A stretch of 64,000 nt of DNA, taken from contig NC_088936.1 in NCBI RefSeq assembly GCF_033473495.1, forward strand, positions 3,410,001 through 3,474,000. The letters run 5' to 3'. Positions 1 through 9,397 of this stretch are shown piece by piece. Both the position numbers and the translations under genes were made by a program. Under the pieces are notes generated by a model. It was not told where the DNA came from and ran no database searches. It saw only the letters and a list, made by a program, of their open reading frames with translations. Positions within the stretch are counted from its first letter, which is position 1. Every line of letters begins with the position of its first letter. This DNA comes from Cercospora beticola (Eukaryota; Ascomycota; Dothideomycetes; Mycosphaerellales; Mycosphaerellaceae).

Positions 1-215
1 GTAGCAACTCAACAGAAGCTGCTGACATATGTTGCAAGAATGATGACGGCTAAAAGCCGCCTAGCTGCGAGATAGACGAGACAGAAGCTTGCGTGCCTGC
101 ATGTCGACCATAAGCTTTCTTCTTTTTGGAGCCACTTCAACTTCACTTCCATTCCATCGACACTCGCAACTTTGAGTCTACCACACATCGATACAAAGCT
201 TACTTTTCACCCGCC

Positions 216-1474
216 ATGTCCAAGTTCCAGCTCAAGTGGGGCATTCTCGCCACAGGTGGAATTGCAGAGACATTCTCGCGAGACCTCTGGGTAAATCCTG
301 AAACAAGAGGTGTTAAGGACATTGAGCATGTCGTTGTGGCAGCAGCTTCATCTTCTTCGGCGGACCGAGCCCAAGCTTTCTTGAAAGAAGTGCAAGCTCC
401 GGAGACAGCCAAGGCATATGGATCATATCAAGAGCTGGTGAATGATCCAAATGTGGACATCATTTACGTTGCAACGCCACACAGCCACCACTACCAGAAT
501 GTCCGTCTGGCATTGGAAGCCGGAAAGAATGTGCTTTGCGAGAAGGCATTCACGACCAATGCAAAGCAACTGGAGATCTTGGTAAAAATTGCCAAGGAGA
601 AGAATTTGTTCTTGATGGAGGCTGTAAGTCCTGTTGTCCTTCAGGTTCAAAAGCGAAGAGATTGACAATGCTCCAGGTCTGGACACGATACTTCCCTCTA
701 TCAATCTACGTCCGCGATGTCATCAAATCCGGCAAGCTGGGCACCGTCTACCGCACCTTCGCCGATCTCAGCGTCGGCCAACCACCAGCCACAAGCTTCC
801 CAGACTCCCACCGCATGGTCAATCTCGAACTAGCAGGAGGCGCTCTCCTTGACCTAGGAATCTACGCCCTCACCTGGGTCTTCCAAACCCTCTACCACAC
901 CCAGCAGCAACCCGCCCCACCCTCGTCCATCCTATCCTCCATGCGAAAATACAAAACCGGCGCTGACGAACTCACTTCCATCCTCCTCGCCTTCCCCCGC
1001 TCAGACGGCTCAGGCGAAGCCCACGGCATAGCCACAACCGGCATGCCCGTCTCCTCAGACCCAGATCACCAAGGCACCGCAGGTCCCTCCATCCGCGTCC
1101 AAGGCGAAAAGGGTGAAATTCAAGTCTTCCACCCTGCTTATCGACCAACCAAGACCAAATTGGTTCTCAACGACGGAACAGTCGAAGAAAAAGTCTTCGA
1201 GCAACCAGGACCAGGTAAGGGATCCGGATGGGCGAATGGATTCGGAGACAAAAGCTCATGGAATCCTGAAGGTGAAGGCCACGGGATGTTTTGGGAAGCG
1301 GACGAAGCCGCGTACGCGCTGCGAGATGGGAGGAAAGAGGGACAGTATGAGAGTTTGGAAGAGAGTTTGGTAATTATGAGGACGATGGATGAAGTAAGGA
1401 AGCAGAATTCTCTGGTGTATCCTGATGCGATTGAGACGACGGATTATCCAGTTGATCTGACGGCAAAGAAGTAA
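216..1474 (+). CDS. Dimeric dihydrodiol dehydrogenase-like oxidoreductase (Gfo/Idh/MocA family), 1 intron
   Basis: Joined from 216-623 and 677-1474 (53-nt intron 624-676, GTAAGT...CAG, phase 0), giving 401 aa. The start at 216 puts the Rossmann motif GILATGGIA at about residue 9, as expected for the family; the frame is open further upstream but without family similarity. An EKA/N motif lies at about residues 108-113 (EKP in many relatives). The splice creates LMEAVWTRYFP, a signature of mammalian trans-1,2-dihydrobenzenediol dehydrogenase (DHDH) and its fungal relatives, which supports the intron. The family uses NAD(P) to oxidise dihydrodiols or sugars such as D-xylose; the substrate cannot be read from sequence. 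Probably cytosolic. It is convergent with Mcm10, 167 bp from its stop. Family call firm, substrate open. Confidence 0.9.
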
Positions 1475-1641
1475 GGTCGAGCAGTTGATGGGTGAAAAGC
1501 CCTCGCGGCTGTTTCTCAGCTGTCGAAAGATACTCGTAGCTATCCTGAACCTCGTAGCTATACCCAGCCGAGTACTATCATACAGAAAATGCGAAATCCG
1601 CGGGCTAGAAGAAAAAGACCAGCTCAGTCGAACACGGTGCT

Positions 1642-4110
1642 CTACACAATATCCAAGTCATCATCATCGCTCTCAACCTGCGCTTGGCTGGGAAAAGACT
1701 CTCTTCCGGGCTCTCGTATTCCTTTATCGAGCATAAATCTTGCCTTCTTTTTGGTCGGGCTTTGACTCCCAGAGCTCCGCGCGCTGCTGTCATCACTCCG
1801 GGGGCGGATAAGAGGTCGTTTCTGATCGTCAAGTCGCGACTGACCCCGTTCAGGACTCCCTAATCGGCTCTCCTTGGGTTGTAGCAGACCAGCTTTCTTG
1901 GCGCCACCCCATCCCATTGGGTTTGAAGACTTGCTGGCTGTTGTTCGGCTGGACATTGACACAGCACCCAAGCCAAAGTGCTTCTTTCTGTCCTTCGCCG
2001 GCTCCAAACTGACATCGCCAGATTTCCGTGCCAGCAGACCAAGCTCGGCGGCTGATTTCTTGCTGAATAATGCATCACGCGCCTCTTCAGCCGCGCTCAT
2101 GACTTTTGTACTCGTAGACGTCGTCCGCACGTGTTTCGAGTGTCTCATCATTTCAGCACCCGTCCCTCGTCCCATTTCACCAAGTTGTCGGGCAATATCC
2201 CGATCCTTCTGGGCAGCTGCTATACGCTTTCTCGAAGCCTCTTCGCCAATCATATCGTCGTAAATTCGTTTATCGTCGTCATCCAGTAAGCTCGCTGCAC
2301 TCTTCGTACCATTCACAGTGTATAGTGTGCCGTATTCTCGATGATGTCTTACTCCTGTCGGATCTTTCTTTGAACGTTCTCCCGGACGAACCGAAGCTAT
2401 GCGCCGCCTCTTAGCTGGCTCTCCTTTGGTGCCATCGTTGAACATCGTGTTGACTTCCATCCTCCCTTTGCGAGCCTTTTCAATCTGAAGGTTGAGATGA
2501 AACTCACAAGCCTCGGATTTGCGGCTGTCAATCCATTCACCGCATGGCTCCCCGTTCTTCTTGATAGCATTGCAGTACCCTAGATCTCGCGCCACGCCAA
2601 TCTCCATCACAGAATCCTCGGAGCTGGCCAACTTCAACGAGAACTTTCCGTTATGCTGGTTACCCTTGGGTGGCATAATGGCAGGGTTCATGATTGCGAG
2701 AAGTGTGCCTGGTGTAAGTTTCCAAAATTGGTTGAAGGCGGTTCCAAACAAGAAGCAGTCAATTTCCCATTTGAGGTCGCAGAGATGCAGGACCATGAAT
2801 TTGTTTTTGGGCGCTTCCAATTTGTCCTCGCTAGTTTTGTCATTGGTGCGATGAGTTTGAGCGTGGTCGAAAGGGCTTGACTTGGATGCCAATACAGCGA
2901 ACACCACGTAGTTGGCTTCGCAATCAGGAGGATCGTAGTCAGGTGATTTCACTTCTCGCAGCAGTCGCGGCAACGAGTACACCTCGCAGCCAGTCATTTC
3001 GCGCGCCACCACATCATGACTGACGGCCCGTTTCTTGAGATGAACCTTCGAGAATGGATCGTAGCCAGTGCTGCCACCCGTATCTTCTACGTCAGGGATC
3101 GTCGGATCTTCTGGCTCTTCGTGACCAGTTCCATCCTCAGCGCCGCCCGCACTTCCTTGCCAGATCTTGCTGACGTGTGGTTTTGCGACGACTTCTTCAC
3201 GAGCTTGTCGAGTTGATGATGCACGCGAGATGTTCGACTCGGTCCGTGTATGCCTGCCAGGTGGCTGTCCAGCCGATCGAGGCCGGCTTGCCTCTGCTAG
3301 CTGGAAAGACTGGCTCAGTGAAGCGGGCCGTGACTTCATGCTACTGACCGTCTTGGAGCTGATATTTGACTCTGTCCGTGTATGACTGAACCCTTGACTT
3401 CGTATCTCCTTCAATCTGTCTTGCTTGGCCAGCTTCTCTTCATCCCTCTGCTTCACTTCTGCCAACCGCTGGCTGAAACTCGACACTTTCGGAGGGTCCT
3501 CTTTCGGAGCTCGCAAGGAGTGCAGCGAGGATGAATGTTTGAGTTGAGTCGCATCGCGAGGTCTCTTGAGCGACACGTCTGCTGCTCGGGGATTTGTCGT
3601 TAGGCCGAGTTTGGCTCTGGCGGGCGACAGCTCTGGTCCACTTCTTCGGTCGCCTGACGGAGAGACGGGTATCTGTATTGCTTGCTGTGGCAGTGCAGAC
3701 TCGTATAGTTTCCGTGGTGATGGTGAGCCAGGTGCTGGCATGCTACTGCTGCCCTCGCTCCGGTCGGCGTCTGTATTTCTCTTCGAACTCGATCTCTGCA
3801 ACTTCTTTAATCTCAATTTTGCCTGTATCTCTGCCAGCTTCAACTGCAATGTCTCTTCGTCCTCGTCCTCGTCCTCGTCCTCATCATCCCCTCCTGCCAA
3901 GTCTTGCAGCATCTTGCTGCTGCGCACATTATTGCGGCCGGGACTTGGACTCGGCGACCGTTCATCATCGTTGCGACTCTTGTAGTCCTGCCATTTCTGT
4001 CGTCCGCTCGGTGAGGAAAGCAATGCCTGGAAGGGCGATCTCGGCGGCCATTGGGCGTTGTTCTTGGACGGCGAGACTTGGGCGCGCGGGGACTCTCGGA
4101 CGACGACCAT
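1642..4110 (-). CDS. mcm10: Mcm10 replication initiation factor
   Basis: Intronless, 822 aa. Mcm10 binds single-stranded DNA, the CMG helicase and DNA polymerase alpha during origin firing in the nucleus. A disordered Ser/Pro-rich N-terminus contains an acidic tract (residues 75-86) followed by a short coiled-coil-like helix (87-105). The OB-fold lies at about 350-510 and begins with DPFSKVHLKKR. The zinc finger is visible as C513, C523, C535 and H538, exactly the CX9CX11CX2H spacing of Mcm10. The basic C-terminal region is low-complexity. The acidic tract is encoded by a GAGGAC-type hexanucleotide microsatellite at about 3856-3890. The nonapeptide HTRTESNIS occurs twice (about 243-251 and 287-295). 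It shares a 281-bp divergent promoter with RNase H2 subunit B. Family assignment is secure. Confidence 0.95.
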   Translation of the reverse strand: MVVVRESPRAQVSPSKNNAQWPPRSPFQALLSSPSGRQKWQDYKSRNDDERSPSPSPGRNNVRSSKMLQDLAGGDDEDEDEDEDEETLQLKLAEIQAKLRLKKLQRSSSKRNTDADRSEGSSSMPAPGSPSPRKLYESALPQQAIQIPVSPSGDRRSGPELSPARAKLGLTTNPRAADVSLKRPRDATQLKHSSSLHSLRAPKEDPPKVSSFSQRLAEVKQRDEEKLAKQDRLKEIRSQGFSHTRTESNISSKTVSSMKSRPASLSQSFQLAEASRPRSAGQPPGRHTRTESNISRASSTRQAREEVVAKPHVSKIWQGSAGGAEDGTGHEEPEDPTIPDVEDTGGSTGYDPFSKVHLKKRAVSHDVVAREMTGCEVYSLPRLLREVKSPDYDPPDCEANYVVFAVLASKSSPFDHAQTHRTNDKTSEDKLEAPKNKFMVLHLCDLKWEIDCFLFGTAFNQFWKLTPGTLLAIMNPAIMPPKGNQHNGKFSLKLASSEDSVMEIGVARDLGYCNAIKKNGEPCGEWIDSRKSEACEFHLNLQIEKARKGRMEVNTMFNDGTKGEPAKRRRIASVRPGERSKKDPTGVRHHREYGTLYTVNGTKSAASLLDDDDKRIYDDMIGEEASRKRIAAAQKDRDIARQLGEMGRGTGAEMMRHSKHVRTTSTSTKVMSAAEEARDALFSKKSAAELGLLARKSGDVSLEPAKDRKKHFGLGAVSMSSRTTASKSSNPMGWGGAKKAGLLQPKESRLGSPERGQSRLDDQKRPLIRPRSDDSSARSSGSQSPTKKKARFMLDKGIREPGRESFPSQAQVESDDDDLDIV

Positions 4111-4391
4111 GGTGCGGCGTCATGTAGAACCAATGTTGCCTAGTGATATCGCATCGCACAGTCGTGTTGTATTGTTGTGAACGAGGTGGTGGTTGTTGGT
4201 CGCACAAGAGCAAGGATCCGTTGCACATCCCAGCTCCACCTGCCATTTGGCGAGTCGCGTGAACTACGCGTCAGATACGCGTCTCCGCTTGCGCACACTG
4301 TCCTCCTTACAACCACATCGAACAACTATTTGGGACCGCCGAATTGGAATTTAGGTCATCACGCGACTGAATATGTGTACAGTGTATTGTA
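4111..4391. promoter_or_regulatory. Divergent replication-gene promoter with paired MCB (ACGCGT) boxes
   Basis: This 281-bp gap separates the start codons of Mcm10 (-) and RNase H2B (+). It holds two ACGCGT hexamers at 4266-4271 and 4277-4282, 11 bp apart, and an ACGCGA at 4361-4366. ACGCGT is the MluI cell-cycle box bound by MBF in yeasts (established for S. cerevisiae and S. pombe). Its use here is inferred. Single ACGCGT hexamers occur elsewhere in the window (for example 8734-8739), so only the pairing and the location are notable. Confidence 0.65.
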
Positions 4392-5675
4392 ATGGCCAGA
4401 ACTCGCGCATCGAAGCCTGCGACAGGGAAGCAGAAGGACGAAGTGGTATCGACGAAGCCGACTTTGAAGAAACTAGATGCCCCAGTAGAAAGCCCACCAC
4501 AAGTCTTCATCCTGCCCAAAGATGCATCGTCTGGAGCACGCATCGCGACATTGGCAAATCCCGCTACGCTGTCGCCCAACCGCTACTTTGTCTGTCCCGA
4601 GAAAGGCTTCTACGAATTCACCAGGATTGCCGCCCCCAAGGCACAGAAACGAAGCTGGCTGCTAGCACCGGATCGAAGCGTGCATGCTGAAGATGACTCG
4701 TCTAAGGATGACGGTTACGTGCTTCAGCAGCCAGACATGTTTGTCGCCACCCCCATCGACCCTCTGTTCCTCCTTCTGCCCGCTCTGGGAGGCGAAGAGA
4801 CTGGCGGGCAGGAGTTCCTGGCAACATCAGACTTCATTGCCAAATTGAGCGAGTCCTCGCCTCATCTGCAGAGTCTCGTGCGATCGAGTGACTCGGACAA
4901 GCTCGAACGCATTTTTGAAAACAGGATTGAAGCTGTGAGCGACTGCATGGACATGGGTGATGAAAAGATGTACGCCCTGTCACTGCCGAAACTGGTCAAA
5001 GAACTCGTAAGCAAAGCAAAGCGAATGTCTACTCGCGGCCTGCCAGCGAGCATGGAGGACCGATTCGTCAAGCAGGCATTGGACGTTCCCGAACTGAGTA
5101 TGAAACGGGAGGAGAGTGGTGTTAGCCTGGTCAAGGAGGACTCCACTGCTGGCGCTGAGAGCCAATCCTCCTCTGGTCTGGAGTCGCAAGAATCGGCCAC
5201 ATCTTCGACGACGAGCACGAGCGTGGAGACGGCAGCGACATCTGTATCGAGCACATCAACAAATCCCGGAACTTCGGCATTTGCAGACTTGCTCCGCGTA
5301 CGAGTGGCGTTGAATTTTATTCTAACTTCATATGTCCTGCCGAAGATCAAGAAGCGCATAGATCCCTTGCTTGAAGACGCGAAAACGACAGGCATAGACT
5401 TCTCGCCTTTGGACAAGCAATTGGCGCACATTGCACAGCTCAAAAAGGACGCGCAGGCGCTGCGTTCGTTGAGTGACAATATATCTCGGAAGCGTGCTCA
5501 TGAAGTCGATGAGGAAGCTGGCGAGAAAGCAGCAGAGAAGAGGAGGAAGCAGGAAGAGGATGAGAAGAAGAAAAAGAATGTTAGTCACGGTGTGAAGAAG
5601 TTAGCAAAGGCTGACACCAGTGGTATGAAGAAGATGAGCAGTTTCTTTACTAAAGTGCCGGCGAAGAAAAAATGA
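4392..5675 (+). CDS. RNH202: Ribonuclease H2 subunit B (Rnh202-like)
   Basis: Intronless, 427 aa. The non-catalytic B subunit scaffolds the nuclear RNase H2 heterotrimer that removes ribonucleotides and RNA from RNA:DNA hybrids. The N-terminal triple-barrel region (about 35-125) has the family pattern ending in a hydrophobic ATPIDPLFLLLPAL segment at about residues 115-130. A helical region follows, interrupted by a Ser/Thr-rich insertion (about 250-300). The C-terminus is Lys/Glu-rich with a candidate bipartite NLS. It ends with MKKMSSFFTK, a PCNA-binding (PIP) box in which the usual Gln is replaced by Met; a C-terminal PIP is known in this subunit. The head-to-head partner is Mcm10. Length is typical for fungal Rnh202. 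Confidence 0.9.
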   Translation: MARTRASKPATGKQKDEVVSTKPTLKKLDAPVESPPQVFILPKDASSGARIATLANPATLSPNRYFVCPEKGFYEFTRIAAPKAQKRSWLLAPDRSVHAEDDSSKDDGYVLQQPDMFVATPIDPLFLLLPALGGEETGGQEFLATSDFIAKLSESSPHLQSLVRSSDSDKLERIFENRIEAVSDCMDMGDEKMYALSLPKLVKELVSKAKRMSTRGLPASMEDRFVKQALDVPELSMKREESGVSLVKEDSTAGAESQSSSGLESQESATSSTTSTSVETAATSVSSTSTNPGTSAFADLLRVRVALNFILTSYVLPKIKKRIDPLLEDAKTTGIDFSPLDKQLAHIAQLKKDAQALRSLSDNISRKRAHEVDEEAGEKAAEKRRKQEEDEKKKKNVSHGVKKLAKADTSGMKKMSSFFTKVPAKKK

Positions 5676-6168
5676 TTTTTGGATATGAAGCGGATAAGAT
5701 CCGGACGATTGAAATCAGCATTCTTTTTGCTACCCACATCAAAGACCAAACTTTGTCGATGAGGCCGCATACAGACCGCACGCCTGAGCCACTGCTTGAC
5801 CAGATGTGTGGATGATCATCACTGGTTGTACCGCACTCTTCTTTTATGTGGCCTCAATCCAGTTATTGGAGCGCGCATCTTGCAGTAAGCGTCGACCAGA
5901 TCCATCACTCTGCAGTCCTCAAAAACTGAGTTCTGGTCTTTTTCTTGTGGCAATAAAATTAACGCCCTATACACCTTCGCTCAGCTCTCTCTCCAGGAAT
6001 TACATCTACCACGTGTAACATCTCGAAGCACTTCACATCCACTCAACAACCCCCAAGGGAATCTTCGCCGTGGGATACTTGCGTCGTACAAGGACTTTCC
6101 ACCAACCAGAATCAACATTACTCCTCTCGGACCACTTGCCCACACAAGTCTCCAGTCTGACGGACAAG
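5676..6168. other. Intergenic, 493 bp
   Basis: Holds the 3' flank of RNase H2B and the 5' flank of the next (+) gene. The frame of that gene stays open upstream to 6070, but the product there is not protein-like. No RNA gene, repeat or clear promoter element was recognised. Confidence 0.5.
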
Positions 6169-7011
6169 ATGTCGACGAATCCATACAATTCCCACCACGT
6201 CGATACGCCAATCATTTATGGCATAGATCCATACGAGCAAGGCAATCCAGACGCCTCCATCCCTCCTATTTCCCTGGACAATGACTTCCAAGGGTATAGG
6301 TGGGAAGTGACAACCAACGGGGTGCCAATCATGGTGCCCGACCGATCGTCTGACAATTCAACTCCGCTTGCTGCAAGCCCTCACCGTCCTCATGCTTTCA
6401 TGGCTGGATCTAACAACCAGCGCCGTCCACGTCCACGTGGACGTGGACATCGAAGACGAGGACCCCTGGACCCACCTGATGACAGCGTCTCCGACACAGA
6501 AGAGCCACGTCGTATCATACAAGTTGTCGTGCCTCGTCGCGAGCGTCCGACTGGATCCTCATCCAATACAAGAATTTCCAGCGAAGAGAATCGACGACTC
6601 CATGCTGCCATTCTCCAGATCTTGCACCACTCGGACCAGCTCTCTTACGAAGGACGAAGGGCTCTTGAGGAAGTGTTGTGGCAGGGCGGGATGACCTACG
6701 AAGGGGTAAGCGAGGAGACTATTGATTTAATTCGATCACAAGTTCGCGCTCCAGACCGTTCTCAGAGCGAGGGGAGGGGGCGATCGAACAGTCGTGGATC
6801 AGATGCCGGAGCTGAAGGAGCAGAGGGTGAAAGTGGTCATACATCTGTACTTGTGAATCGACCCCTGCCACCAAGCCCGGAGAGTGAGCAAGCGGAGAGC
6901 GAACGAGTCAGGCAATACGGGCGACTAGGAGAGGACTTGACGTGGGAGGGGGTGCGTCATTGCCTGGGAGAACGTTTATTCGCGGAACTGGGCTGGGTGG
7001 GCGAGTTTTGA
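6169..7011 (+). CDS. Hypothetical protein with Arg-rich (RGRGH) tract
   Basis: Not recognised. Start chosen at the ATG at 6169 (product MSTNPYNSHH..., 280 aa) because the frame upstream (from 6070) reads like leader sequence. The N-terminal third is Pro/Ser/Asp-rich and probably disordered. An Arg/Gly tract (about residues 85-100) is encoded across a perfect 24-bp DNA palindrome. A predicted helical segment follows (SSEENRRLHAAILQILHHSD, then a region ending in GVSEETIDLIRSQV). The C-terminal 40 residues look folded (LTWEGVRHCLGERLFAELGW). No signal peptide or membrane segment. Nuclear or RNA-binding roles would fit the Arg tract but are speculation. Convergent with the Tudor-domain gene downstream. 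Confidence 0.7.
   Translation: MSTNPYNSHHVDTPIIYGIDPYEQGNPDASIPPISLDNDFQGYRWEVTTNGVPIMVPDRSSDNSTPLAASPHRPHAFMAGSNNQRRPRPRGRGHRRRGPLDPPDDSVSDTEEPRRIIQVVVPRRERPTGSSSNTRISSEENRRLHAAILQILHHSDQLSYEGRRALEEVLWQGGMTYEGVSEETIDLIRSQVRAPDRSQSEGRGRSNSRGSDAGAEGAEGESGHTSVLVNRPLPPSPESEQAESERVRQYGRLGEDLTWEGVRHCLGERLFAELGWVGEF
6425..6448. repeat. 24-bp perfect inverted repeat inside a coding region
   Basis: The half-site GTCCACGTCCAC is followed immediately by its exact reverse complement with no spacer. It encodes part of the Arg-rich tract of the gene at 6169-7011, so codon content for Arg/Pro/Gly may explain it. Confidence 0.9.
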
Positions 7012-7649
7012 ATAGGATGATATCTCAGTCTGATGGCGTGATTACTAGAGCGACTCTGATCCAGTCAGATTGGATTGTTGGTGATATTTGGCACAAATAG
7101 CAGCGTACTTTTGTACAGTCTTGGTGAAATAAAACGCTCTTGCTCTTGGAATTCACTGTCATCTCTATTTTCACTCAGTGCTCGAGACAGGTCTCCCTGT
7201 TTCATCAATCATCCTCACCAAGTGACAAATCCAGACAACGATCACAATTAATGAGCTTCGTGGGAGAATATGATTTTGACTTGCATTTTGTATTTTGATT
7301 CGTATTGTCGTTCGATACTATACACACAATCACGCGCAATCGAACCAAGGAGCGAGAATAAGTCAGCAGCAAGCATCCTCCTTCTGACTCTTCTTGTTCC
7401 GATCTACGCGGCTCTGGCTCATTCGCAAAACCAATAATGACAATACTTTCCTCGCCGCTTTCGTATCCCTAAATCAAGCTCGTGACAAAAATTCCCTCCA
7501 CGTACCGATTGCTCCCATTTCCTTTTCATTCATATCCCCCACCCGAAACGATATTCAAATTCGCGCAGGCAAACGTTGCAATCCTGTCGGATATCCGCGC
7601 GCACTATCAGGCGCCTGTCCTTATTTTGTATTGTTGCGCTGGATTGCGA
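7012..7649. other. Intergenic, 638 bp between convergent genes
   Basis: Two 3' flanks meet here. Open frames are antisense or low-complexity shadows of the Lys-rich gene downstream. Nothing else recognised. Confidence 0.5.
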
Positions 7650-8485
7650 TTACTTGCTGGCGTTGCGCCCAGATCGGCGTGGTTCGCCAGATTCGGTAGC
7701 AGCCCGCTTCTTTGGCTTTGGTTCCTTCTTGGGCGCAGAGTTGCCGTTCTTCGCTGGTCGTCCCTTCTTCTTCGGCGCTGCCTCGCCGTTCTCCTTCTTG
7801 TCGTCGGCAGTCTTCTGCTTCTTGGCATCTGCGGACTCTTCGTCCTTCTTATCCTCGGCAGACTCTTCAGCTTTGCGCTTGTCGCCAGTCTCAGCGTCGC
7901 CATTCTCCTTCTTCTCATCTTTCTCGCCGTTCTGCTTTTCGCCATTCTCCTTCTTGTCATCATCATCTTTCTTGTCGTTGGTATCCTTCTCAGTGACGGT
8001 CTTCTCCTCGCCCTGATCCTCCTTGTGCTTGTCGCCAGGCTTCTCTACATCGACTTCTGACGCCTTCTTGACGACATTGTTGCCGGAGCGCTCAATGACA
8101 ACAGCTGGGTTGTCTGGCTCGGCGTTCTTGGAGACGACGTTGTCGTTCTTGGTCGTGATTTCAGCCTTGCCTTGCTCCTTCACTTCGGCGACGGTGCCAC
8201 CTGGACGGCTGCCAGACCATTGCCACGAGACTGCGCGCGAGTGTCAGCGTGTTTTCTGATGCGACCACGTCCATAGGCGCATGTGCCGAATCCATCATTG
8301 GGCTGGGCTGACTAAGCAGCCTCGACGACCAGGAGCTCTGACCCGGTTGCGACACCAAGTCTGGCGACGACAGTGAAGCGGCGCATTTGTCGCCAATGGG
8401 TCATCGAGCTCGAGGGTCGTTATGCGAACGCTGCGAATGGGGTCTGCTTACCGCTGTCGCCTTCCTTGATCTCCTTGTCGGCCAT
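7650..8485 (-). CDS. Hva1-type TUDOR domain protein with Lys-rich, AT-hook-like tail
   Basis: Exons 8452-8485 and 7650-8230, intron 8231-8451 (221 nt, phase 1), 204 aa. Splicing restores MADKEIKEGD joined to VSWQWSGSRPGGTVAEVKEQ, the start of the small Tudor-like domain named after Cryptococcus 'hypervirulence associated protein' (established family; function poorly known). The domain spans about residues 5-70 and includes the typical stretch EPDNPAVVIERSG. The remainder (75-204) is an extremely Lys/Asp/Glu-rich disordered region. It contains an AT-hook-like KKKGRPAK and ends PRRSGRNASK, suggesting a DNA- or chromatin-associated nuclear protein (inference). The intron is three to four times longer than the others in the window. 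Convergent with 6169-7011. Confidence 0.85.
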
Positions 8486-9397
8486 TGTGATGTTGGAGAG
8501 CTGGTCGCAAGCGGTGCTTGGCGCAAAGGGTGGGGAGAGTGAAGTGGTGGTGGCGCGACAATGATGAGGGTATAGATGTTGTCGCGTGATGGTCCGCGAT
8601 GCAATGCGATGGGATTCAGAGAGGCAATTGAAAGTTGGGAGGAGAGGGTAAGAGGAGATCAAAGGTGAAGTTCACGAGCAAGCTCTCGGCGTACCCCAGA
8701 CGAGATCCAGCCATCCGTTCCTTCTGTCTCTCCACGCGTCTGCGTCACTGCTGCACGCACCTGCCGACTGGATGCCATGCCAACTGCTCTGCACTGACCA
8801 TCGCCGTTATACCGCGTCCACCGATTGAGCACCATCATTTCCTAGCAGCCTCCTCCAACACACACTTCCCTCTGCCTTCTCAAGTCCATTTGCCGCGCAC
8901 AAATAGAGCTCCGACGAGGATACACGAAATCACGTGATGGTATAACATCGGGTGTTGCACGCTGACTCCACCGAGGCCATTGCAACTAACGTCACCATAC
9001 TTCACGCTTTTCATCACCTCACTTTCAACTTCGATGTCTTTCTAGCTCTTGATTCGCATTCGCTGACTTCAGTACGCTCCCATCTCTCACCACTTCACAG
9101 GAGACACTTCTCCGCTGTTGCAGGGCCCTTAGCCACGAGGGATTGAGTGCCATGGTTGAGCCTCTTGAGCTCAGACCCGTTCAACAGGCATGTACGCTGC
9201 TCGACGTTGAAGCCGCAAGCATGCTCCACCAGAGCTATTTCTCGCCTCGTCGAGACGTGCCATTGCCATTGTTGAGCACTCAAATGGCCAAGTCCTACTG
9301 CAAGGCATATGGTATCTGAAATCGGTTCAATATATTAGGTCAACTGCGAACCCAGTCCTTCCGATCTACAGAAGTATCTCCGTTTATCGCCATAGCC
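8486..9397. other. Intergenic, 912 bp
   Basis: Upstream of the Tudor gene and downstream of the 9398-10487 gene. Only short unconvincing frames are present. One ACGCGT lies at 8734-8739 and a CACGTG core near 8933. No RNA gene recognised. Confidence 0.4.

Noticed and set aside
7650..8016. Long hydrophobic Leu/Ser-rich plus-strand frames opposite the Tudor gene
   Set aside because: They are antisense reads of Lys/Glu-rich codons in a real gene.
8734..8739. Single ACGCGT hexamers (also near 13039, 16183 and 35252)
   Set aside because: Isolated copies are expected by chance at this frequency and do not flank replication genes.
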